Positions 24,507-29,602 of a stretch of DNA of 29,602 bases are shown one piece after another. The notes under the pieces were generated by a model. It made no database searches. It was not told the DNA's origin and was given only the letters and a program-made list of their open reading frames with translations. The first letter of the stretch is position 1; the number at the start of each line of letters is the position of its first letter. Source of the DNA: Desulfovibrio sp. (GTDB taxonomy: Bacteria > Desulfobacterota > Desulfovibrionia > Desulfovibrionales > Desulfovibrionaceae); assembly GCA_014804905.1 (NCBI GenBank), contig JAAUYX010000091.1, positions 30,079-59,680 of the forward strand, given 5' to 3'. Both the position numbers and the translations under genes were made by a program.

Positions 24507-24695
24507 CTAGAAGCGGTCCGGCATGGCGACGGCACGCCGCTGGCGGAAGCGGTTGCGGCTCACGTCACGCGCGGAAACGGGCACAGCTTGGCGGCGTTCA
24601 CGCAGCACGCAATAAAGCGACGTGAGGCCCAGAAAACCGGCTATAAAAAAAATGCTCACCTGTATAAAAATCATACAAAAGACGAAGCTGCTCAT
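24507..24695 (-). CDS. Small membrane protein, 62 aa
   Basis: A 62-aa protein with a long hydrophobic N-terminal segment (MSSFVFCMIFIQVSIFFIAG and on to about residue 28) and an Arg-rich cytoplasmic tail. The start at 24695 is supported by GGAGG seven bases upstream. The frame extends further upstream to 24857, but those residues have no ribosome site and odd composition. It lies first in a two-gene minus-strand operon, followed by a single-pass protein after 23 bases. Family unknown. Lengths and context recall small accessory subunits of membrane complexes, without stronger evidence. Confidence 0.7.
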   Translation of the reverse strand: MSSFVFCMIFIQVSIFFIAGFLGLTSLYCVLRERRQAVPVSARDVSRNRFRQRRAVAMPDRF

Positions 24696-24829
24696 GATAT
24701 TTCCTCCAACAGCGCCGCTTTTCGCGCCCCGGGCATTGCCTCTTCCCTCGCCCTGAAGCCTGCGGCCCGTTTCCCTGTATAATTTTTTGCCCGGTGCGGG
24801 GCGTTTCGGCCCCGCGTTGTGAAGTAAGT

Positions 24830-24846
24830 AGCATAGGGCGTGCCAA
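24830..24846 (-). promoter_or_regulatory. Sigma-54-type promoter for the small membrane protein operon
   Basis: On the minus strand the sequence reads TTGGCACG, four bases, then ATGCT. This fits the sigma-54 consensus (TGGCACG-N4-TTGCW) with one mismatch in the -12 box. The invariant GG and GC are both present and correctly spaced. The small protein gene starts about 130 bases downstream, leaving room for a leader. Confidence 0.65.
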
Positions 24847-24894
24847 AACCGCCTCACGGCCCGCCATCACCCGCGGCGAGGCGCCGGGAGCGTA

Positions 24895-24922
24895 TTGACC
24901 GAAGCGGCCCGCGCGCTATACA
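24895..24922 (+). promoter_or_regulatory. Sigma-70-type promoter for the second TauE/SafE gene
   Basis: TTGACC (24895-24900) and TATACA (24917-24922), 16 bases apart, are close to consensus. The exporter gene starts at 24955 after a GAGG ribosome site. It is arranged divergently from the sigma-54-type promoter about 50 bases away. Confidence 0.65.
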
Positions 24923-24954
24923 GGTAGGCCGGGGCGGCGCCCCCCGAGGCACGC

Positions 24955-25698
24955 ATGGACATCCTCATCTTCCTTTACCAAAGCATCATCTGGTTTCTCG
25001 CAGGCCTGCTCACCGGGCTTACCTCCTTCGGGGGCAACCTCTTCGCCATCCCGCTGCTGGGCCTCGTCATCCCCATGCAGGACGCCATCCTGCAGGGCTG
25101 CCTGTGCGGCACGATGATGATTCTCGCGCTGTCGACCCTGTATCACCGCTGGGCGCTCTGGGGGGAAATCGTCTGCCTGGGCCTGGCGTCGGTGCCCGGA
25201 GTGCTCCTTGGCGTGGCGTTTCTCCAGCACGCGGGGCCGCGGCTGCTCATGCTCGCCGCCGGGGGGAGCCTCGTGCTCTTTCTCCTCTGGCAGTATATTT
25301 CCGGCCGCCTCCATGTGGCGGAAGAGCCCATTTCCCGCTGGTGGAGCCTGCCCCTGGGCTTTGCGAGCGGCATCATGATGGGCGCGGTGGGCATGGGCGG
25401 CCCGCCCTTCGTGCTCTATGCCTACCTGCGCCACTGGAGCAAGGAAAGCACCATCGGCGGCGGCAGCCTGACGGCCATCATCACCATGCTGGCGGTGCTC
25501 CCCGCGCAATGGGAGGCGGGCCTTTACACCGCGCCGGTGCTCAAGGCCGCCATCGTCGGTGCGGTGTTCAGCGTGTGCGGCATCTTGGCGAGCCTGCCCC
25601 TTGTCCACAGGATCAACGCGCAGCTCTTCCGGCGGCTGCTGCTCATCATGATTGGCGTTTCGGCGCTGATCCTGCTCGCGCGCGGGCTGTTCGCCTGA
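24955..25698 (+). CDS. TauE/SafE family membrane exporter, short form
   Basis: A 247-aa polytopic protein with about eight helices. The two glycine-rich repeats of the family are visible: AGLLTGLTSFGGNLFAIPLL near the start and GIMMGAVGMGGPPFVLYAYL in the middle (about 140-160). Members move sulfite, sulfonates or related anions out of the cell; substrate here is unknown. Length is typical of the single-gene members (250-270 residues). The start ATG follows GAGG by five bases and lies about 30 bases from a good promoter, so it is probably transcribed alone. The downstream 231 bases contain no gene. Confidence 0.88.
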   Translation: MDILIFLYQSIIWFLAGLLTGLTSFGGNLFAIPLLGLVIPMQDAILQGCLCGTMMILALSTLYHRWALWGEIVCLGLASVPGVLLGVAFLQHAGPRLLMLAAGGSLVLFLLWQYISGRLHVAEEPISRWWSLPLGFASGIMMGAVGMGGPPFVLYAYLRHWSKESTIGGGSLTAIITMLAVLPAQWEAGLYTAPVLKAAIVGAVFSVCGILASLPLVHRINAQLFRRLLLIMIGVSALILLARGLFA

Positions 25699-25929
25699 CG
25701 GGGCGCTCGTCTGGTGTTGTGACGGGGTCAGCCGTGATGCGCGGCGGGGTTAAACCGCACAGCAAACTTTCGCAAGTTCGTAGGGGGCAGATTGCCGGTA
25801 CGGCAGGGGGCCGGGCTCGTGTGCGCCGGCACGCGGCCTCGAGACGGCTACAGGCCTGGGCGCCTGTTTACGTCGACTTTTTGGCGACAGACCGGGCCAT
25901 CGGGCGTGGAATCGCCGCAGAGGCAGCTT
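25699..25929. other. Short gene-free gap between convergent genes
   Basis: This 231-base GC-rich stretch holds only small weak hairpins (for example AACTT-TCGC-AAGTT near 25765 and TGCCG-GTA-CGGCA near 25793). None has a T-tract. I see no gene or clear terminator. Confidence 0.5.
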
Positions 25930-27174
25930 TTAGCCGCTCAGCCCCTTGGCGGCCATGGAGAAGAGCTCAGCCGGCCCTAGAGCAGGGCGGCGGCTCCTGA
26001 GAATGCGGACAGCTTCGCCGCGGCGCTCAAGCAGGAGCCGGGCCGCCTCCTGCGTCACCTGCGCGGTCTGCCTGATCTCGGGCTCCGTGAGGATGAGGCA
26101 TTTCCATTCTTCTGCCTCGAGCGAGGGAACTGTGAGGGAAAGCATGGCGCCAAGGCCGGGCCAGAGGCCGCCGCTTCCCGCATGTTCATGCACGGCATTG
26201 GTCATGAAAACGCTTGCCCCGGCGTCATGGCAGCACAGTTCAAAAAGTGCCGCCAGCACTTCGGCCTTGCGGGCGGCCGTTTGCGCCCGCGAATACTGGC
26301 GTCCCAGTTCCTCGATGCGCAGCCCCAGGCTTTTGGTGTCCGCTTCCAGCGCACCGGTATGGCGGGGATAGGCGTCACTCACACACCTGAAGGGCAGACC
26401 GCTTTCACGCGCCGCCTGTTCAAGGCACTGCGCGACGATGCTGTTGTCATACTCGCTGTTCCAGCGGATGAACAAGGTGGTCCTGTCCACCGGCGGTTGC
26501 AGACCGGGCACATAGGACTTGCCCTCCAGCACGATGGAAGGGATGTCAAGCATCCCGAGCTCGTCCATCACCCTCGCCTTGGCCCCCACGGGCACACAAC
26601 CTTCGGCATCCTCATTGGGTCCCGCGCCGTTCCGTGAGGCGTTGACGGACAGCAGCCACGCCACAGGTTCCCCCAAAAGGTCGAAACAGCCCCCGGCAAA
26701 GCCGCCAGAGGTGCCGGGCAGGTCATCTTCCTCCACGCAGACATGGGCAGGCCAGCGACGGCGCACCGTGTCCATCATGGCGAGGGCCGTGGCAAGGGAA
26801 AAGGCGCACGCCGTCGGGGCGGTCCCCTGGCCGGAGATTCGCCCGAAGATTTGCGTTGCAAAACTTTGCGGGGCCAGGCAGCGCATGCCCCGGGCGCGCT
26901 CCATCAGGGCTTTTTCATACGGAGTGAAGCCATGTGGCGTACTTGCCGTGCCCGTGCCGCCGTCACCTGTGGTGATGACAAGCAGATTTCCTTCGACCCT
27001 TATGGAGGCCACGCTCAGGTCCATGGGGCACGCCTCATCCAGAAGGGCCAGGAGAACGGCGAAGCCTCCGGAATCTTCCTGCACGAGTCCCGAATGGGAA
27101 AAGGCGTGCCCTATGCCGATGTGCCCGGCTATGCCGATGACGCCGCGCCGGCAGCCGGATGGCTTGAGACGCAT
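25930..27174 (-). CDS. Unrecognised 414-aa protein in the TRAP operon
   Basis: A 414-aa protein, probably cytoplasmic, without signal peptide or membrane helix. The N-terminus has a striking Gly/His-rich stretch (GVIGIAGHIGIGHAFSHSG, about 11-29) followed by VQEDSGGFAV; further conserved-looking blocks are TTGDGGTGTA, EEDDLPGTSGGFAGG and TNAVHEHAGSGG. Clustered His, Asp and Glu suggest metal or small-molecule binding, but I cannot name the family. Its start lies nine bases after the dctM stop, with GAGGA as ribosome site, so it is co-transcribed with the TRAP transporter and may act on the imported acid. An enzyme such as a hydrolase or isomerase is a guess only. Confidence 0.85.
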   Translation of the reverse strand: MRLKPSGCRRGVIGIAGHIGIGHAFSHSGLVQEDSGGFAVLLALLDEACPMDLSVASIRVEGNLLVITTGDGGTGTASTPHGFTPYEKALMERARGMRCLAPQSFATQIFGRISGQGTAPTACAFSLATALAMMDTVRRRWPAHVCVEEDDLPGTSGGFAGGCFDLLGEPVAWLLSVNASRNGAGPNEDAEGCVPVGAKARVMDELGMLDIPSIVLEGKSYVPGLQPPVDRTTLFIRWNSEYDNSIVAQCLEQAARESGLPFRCVSDAYPRHTGALEADTKSLGLRIEELGRQYSRAQTAARKAEVLAALFELCCHDAGASVFMTNAVHEHAGSGGLWPGLGAMLSLTVPSLEAEEWKCLILTEPEIRQTAQVTQEAARLLLERRGEAVRILRSRRPALGPAELFSMAAKGLSG

Positions 27175-27183
27175 GGTGTTTCC

Positions 27184-28455
27184 TCACATAAGGCAGAGCG
27201 ACAACCAGGGAACAAAGGCGAGCACCGCCATGGAGGCTATGAGCGCCCCCACATAGGGCAGGATGGCATAGCTCAATTTTTCGATGCTGATACCCGAGAT
27301 ACCGCAGGCGACGAACAGGTTCACCCCCACAGGCGGCGTGCAGAAACCAATGGATATGCCGACGATCATGACGATGCCGAACTGGATCATGTCCACGCCC
27401 GCGGCTGTGACCAGCGGCTGCAGGAGCGGAGTGAGGATGAGGATGTTCGCGAGAGCGTCCATGAAGGTGCCCATCACCAGAAGCAGGAGCATGATGGCGG
27501 CGAGCAACAGGTATTTGTTGCCGACCAGCGAGGAAAAATGCTCCACCAGGAGGTCGGGCAGGTTGTAGATCATGAGCAGTTGCCCGAAGGCTGTGGCCGT
27601 GGTGATAACGATGAAAATCGAAACAGTGGTGAGCGTGAAGGACTTGAGGATGTCCACGACCTTGGCCCAGGTGAGCGTCCTGACGATCAGCCCCTCGGCA
27701 ATGAACGCATAGGCGACCGCGATGGCGCCCGCCTCCGTGGGTGTGGTGATGCCGCCGTATATGCCGCCCAGCACGATGACGGGCACCATGAGCGCGTATT
27801 TGGCCTCCCAGAAGGCCCGGAGGATTTTCGGCAGGGGTGCGCGCGCCGCTTCCGGCTTCAGGTGCTCGCGCCGGGCGATAAAATAGCTCATGAGCATGAG
27901 CATGACCGCCACGAATACCCCGGGCACGATGCCGGCGATAAAAAGGTCGCCCACGGAGGTGTTGGAGGTCGTCCCATAGATGATGAGCGGCACGGAAGGC
28001 GGGATGATGACGCCAAGGCAGCCGCTCGCGGTGTTGACCGCCGACGCGAACGACTTGCTGTAGCCCTCATTTTCCATGGCCGGGATCATGATGCCGCCCA
28101 CGGCGGCCACGGTGGCCGGGGCCGACCCGCTCAACGCTCCGTAAAACATGCAGGTCAGCACGGAAACATGGGCGAGGCCACCACGGATATGACCCACGAG
28201 ACACTTGGAAAAGTTGAGCAGGTCCCTGGCCATCCTGCCCTTTTGCATGATTTCTCCCGAAAGGATGAAAAAGGGAACGGCGAGCAACGGAAAGGAGTCC
28301 AGCGAGAGGACGAGCTTCTGCATCAGGAATTCAGGGGGCAAGTCCCCTGTGAGAATGGCCGCCGCCACGCTGGCGCCGAGAGCAACGCCAATGGGGACGC
28401 TCAACAGCAAAAAGATAACGAGGGTCGCAATGGCGAAGACTATAGGCAGTTCCAT
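27184..28455 (-). CDS. dctM: TRAP transporter large permease (DctM)
   Basis: A 423-aa membrane protein of the DctM family, with about 12 helices. Typical segments are LPIVFAIATLVIFLLLSVPI at the start, GALSGSAPATVAAVGGIMIP (about 110-130), TASGCLGVIIPPSVPLIIYG and GFCTPPVGVNLFVACGISG near the end. It forms the sodium-driven translocation channel of the tripartite transporter for organic acids or similar anions. The start ATG 28455 follows a GGGG-containing site just inside the dctQ end (one base apart). The longer upstream frame to 28560 overlaps dctQ and is discarded. The family substrate range is wide (C4-dicarboxylates, sialic acid, sulfonates, 2-oxo acids); nothing visible decides here. 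Confidence 0.95.
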   Translation of the reverse strand: MELPIVFAIATLVIFLLLSVPIGVALGASVAAAILTGDLPPEFLMQKLVLSLDSFPLLAVPFFILSGEIMQKGRMARDLLNFSKCLVGHIRGGLAHVSVLTCMFYGALSGSAPATVAAVGGIMIPAMENEGYSKSFASAVNTASGCLGVIIPPSVPLIIYGTTSNTSVGDLFIAGIVPGVFVAVMLMLMSYFIARREHLKPEAARAPLPKILRAFWEAKYALMVPVIVLGGIYGGITTPTEAGAIAVAYAFIAEGLIVRTLTWAKVVDILKSFTLTTVSIFIVITTATAFGQLLMIYNLPDLLVEHFSSLVGNKYLLLAAIMLLLLVMGTFMDALANILILTPLLQPLVTAAGVDMIQFGIVMIVGISIGFCTPPVGVNLFVACGISGISIEKLSYAILPYVGALIASMAVLAFVPWLSLCLM

Positions 28456-28456
28456 T

Positions 28457-28936
28457 TTATTCCCCGTGGTTTCCGTGCTGCTTTTTGAGGACGCGGAAAA
28501 AGTTTTGCAGGGCGCGGCAGCCCATGCAAAACATGCCCAGTGGCACGAATGCATAGACAATCCACATGGGCAACAGCATGGCAGGCATTACCTGGTTGGT
28601 CTCATAGACAAAAATTGTCATTTTAATACCCCAGACGACCATGAGCGCGCTGAAGGCGGCGGTGACGAGCGGGGCGAAAAGCGGCAGGAACCTGCGAAAA
28701 ATTCGGGGACCATTCGTCTGGAGCGCCGTGATGGCAAGATGCCTGTCATGTTGTTCCACATAGCTGACGCCGATGAACACCGCGGCAATGAACAGATAGC
28801 GCCCCAGCTCCTCCGGCCAGTCCAGCGAGGCTTCCAGAAAATAGCGAAAAATGACCTGGAGGATGATTGACGCGCACATCAGGAGCATCAGGCTTATGGA
28901 AACCACGGCTTCAAAGCTGTTCAACAGACGGCGCAT
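28457..28936 (-). CDS. dctQ: TRAP transporter small permease (DctQ)
   Basis: A 159-aa protein with four membrane helices, as expected for DctQ. The conserved motif QVIFRYFLEASLDWPEELGRYLF (here residues about 27-49) is typical. It pairs with DctM in the membrane to form the permease. The start ATG 28936 is preceded by GAGGAG; a longer frame to 28978 has no ribosome site. About 150 bases separate it from dctP, and a large inverted repeat lies in that gap. Confidence 0.93.
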   Translation of the reverse strand: MRRLLNSFEAVVSISLMLLMCASIILQVIFRYFLEASLDWPEELGRYLFIAAVFIGVSYVEQHDRHLAITALQTNGPRIFRRFLPLFAPLVTAAFSALMVVWGIKMTIFVYETNQVMPAMLLPMWIVYAFVPLGMFCMGCRALQNFFRVLKKQHGNHGE

Positions 28937-29033
28937 GGGCGTCTCCTCATGGCATGAAATGACGTGTGCCCCACGCACGGCGCGGGAAATGTCCCAAGGG
29001 CCTGGACAGGCACAAAATCACCGGGCCGGGCGC

Positions 29034-29075
29034 GCATCCCGGCGAAAGCGCTCCACCTGCCTTTCGCCGGGATGC
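29034..29075. promoter_or_regulatory. 15-bp perfect inverted repeat between dctP and dctQ
   Basis: A stem of 15 perfect base pairs (29034-29048 with 29061-29075) encloses a 12-base loop, starting 9 bases after the dctP stop codon. No T-tract follows on the minus strand, so it is more likely to protect the 3' end of the dctP message or partly attenuate than to terminate fully. Confidence 0.75.
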
Positions 29076-29083
29076 CGGAACTT

Positions 29084-29602
29084 CTATTTCTTGCCCTTTG
29101 CCACTGTGTCCTTGATTTCCTGCACCACTTCCGGAGGCACAGCGTCAGCGAACTTGGCATAGATGTCCTTGTTCGCGTCCACCCAGCGCTGCCGTTCCTC
29201 GGGCGTGAGCTCAATGACCCGCCCGCCATTTTCCTTGATCTTTTCGATGATCATGGCCTCATTGTTGCGGATGGTATTCCGCTCGAACTTCTGCATCTCG
29301 GCAAAGGATTCCTTCACCCACTGCTTTTCCTGGTCCGTCAGTTTGTTCCAGAAGGGCTTCGACATCACCACCATGTGCGGACTGTAAAAGCTGTTGGTGA
29401 GGGTCACGTTCTTGGTGATTTCGGGAAAGTTGTTGAAATAGGCAAGGTTGAGGTCAATGTCTATACCGTCCACGGTCTTTTGCTGCAGCGCGGTATACAC
29501 CTCGCCCCAGGCCACGGGGGTCGGGTTCATGCCCAGTTCCTTCAACAGCTCCTGATGGGCCTTGGAGGCGGTTGCGCGGACCTTCATGCCCTTGGCGTCC
29601 TC
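29084..29602 (-). CDS. dctP: TRAP transporter solute-binding protein (DctP), N-terminus outside the window
   Basis: The frame runs off the right end of the window; 172 C-terminal residues are visible. They match the periplasmic DctP-type binding proteins: GMKVRATASKAHQELLKELG carries the family's conserved substrate-binding arginine region, then NPTPVAWGEVYTALQQKTVD and the hinge-helix region around WVKESFAEMQKFER. It captures the substrate in the periplasm and delivers it to DctQM. It is the first visible gene of a minus-strand operon. The promoter and signal peptide lie outside the window. Confidence 0.93.
   Translation of the reverse strand, partial: EDAKGMKVRATASKAHQELLKELGMNPTPVAWGEVYTALQQKTVDGIDIDLNLAYFNNFPEITKNVTLTNSFYSPHMVVMSKPFWNKLTDQEKQWVKESFAEMQKFERNTIRNNEAMIIEKIKENGGRVIELTPEERQRWVDANKDIYAKFADAVPPEVVQEIKDTVAKGKK

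Noticed and set aside
24840..26000. Plus-strand frame of 386 codons
   Set aside because: It overlaps the second TauE/SafE gene in another frame and translates to Arg/Pro/His-rich sequence with no domain.
26743..28488. Plus-strand frame of 581 codons opposite the TRAP genes
   Set aside because: Antisense of dctM and the 414-aa gene; composition (His, Asp, Gly, Arg) is that of a shadow frame.
1..29602. C6/G6 runs outside the glycan locus (for example 532, 5047, 6658, 22193, 24081, 25261)
   Set aside because: Runs of six are common in this GC-rich sequence and are treated as background; only runs of seven or more were considered.
1..29602. tRNA, rRNA, CRISPR arrays, transposases or integrase genes
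   Set aside because: None was seen. The locus looks accessory by composition and content, but no mobile-element gene or attachment site supports a defined island.

Overview
The window is a GC-rich bacterial chromosome segment that best fits a sulfate-reducing deltaproteobacterium of the Desulfovibrionaceae. This is inferred from gene content (a PAS/AAA+/Fis sigma-54 activator, two TauE/SafE-type exporters, a TRAP transporter, a GGDEF protein) and base composition. No database search was possible. Genes are tightly packed with good Shine-Dalgarno sites.

Layout. (1) Positions 1-7812, plus strand: the 3' part of a sigma-54-dependent activator, two tandem MarC-family membrane proteins, a membrane-anchored diguanylate cyclase, an NCS2 purine permease, a sodium-dependent NSS-type transporter and a D-2-hydroxyacid dehydrogenase. 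(2) Positions 7891-8793: a class A beta-lactamase. (3) Positions 8875-21201, plus strand: an accessory glycan-biosynthesis locus. It holds a two-domain glycosyltransferase, a KAS III / acyl carrier protein / ketoreductase / NeuD-PglD-like acyltransferase set, a double FkbM methyltransferase, a radical SAM gene broken by a frameshift in a C12 tract, two GT2 glycosyltransferases, an AT-rich second radical SAM gene, and an SQD1-like (UDP-sulfoquinovose synthase family) enzyme. (4) Positions 21202-21905: a mostly non-coding gap. (5) Positions 21906-25698: a 420-aa TauE/SafE-type exporter with a membrane partner, a minus-strand two-gene operon of small membrane proteins behind a good sigma-54-type promoter, and a second, shorter TauE/SafE exporter. 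(6) Positions 25930-29602, minus strand: a TRAP operon (dctP partial, dctQ, dctM) followed by an unrecognised 414-aa gene.

The main discovery candidate is region 3. All C or G homopolymers of 7 or more that I could find in the window fall inside it: G7 in the spacer of the predicted operon promoter, C9 at the junction between the two domains of the first glycosyltransferase, C7 and G8 in the linker of the FkbM-FkbM fusion, C12 in the first radical SAM gene (out of frame by one base here), and C7 in a GT2 gene. An (AG)9 repeat also ends the SQD1-like gene. This looks like a contingency locus in which slipped-strand mispairing at several genes, and at the promoter, could give a combinatorial set of glycan structures. 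The KAS III, ACP, ketoreductase and acyltransferase genes could together make a short 3-hydroxyacyl group and attach it to an amino sugar, as proposed for flagellin glycosylation islands of Pseudomonas. The SQD1-like enzyme could supply a sulfonated sugar nucleotide. No flippase, polymerase or lipid-carrier transferase is in the locus, so cytoplasmic protein glycosylation (for example of flagellin) is as plausible as LPS or capsule. The acceptor is not visible here.
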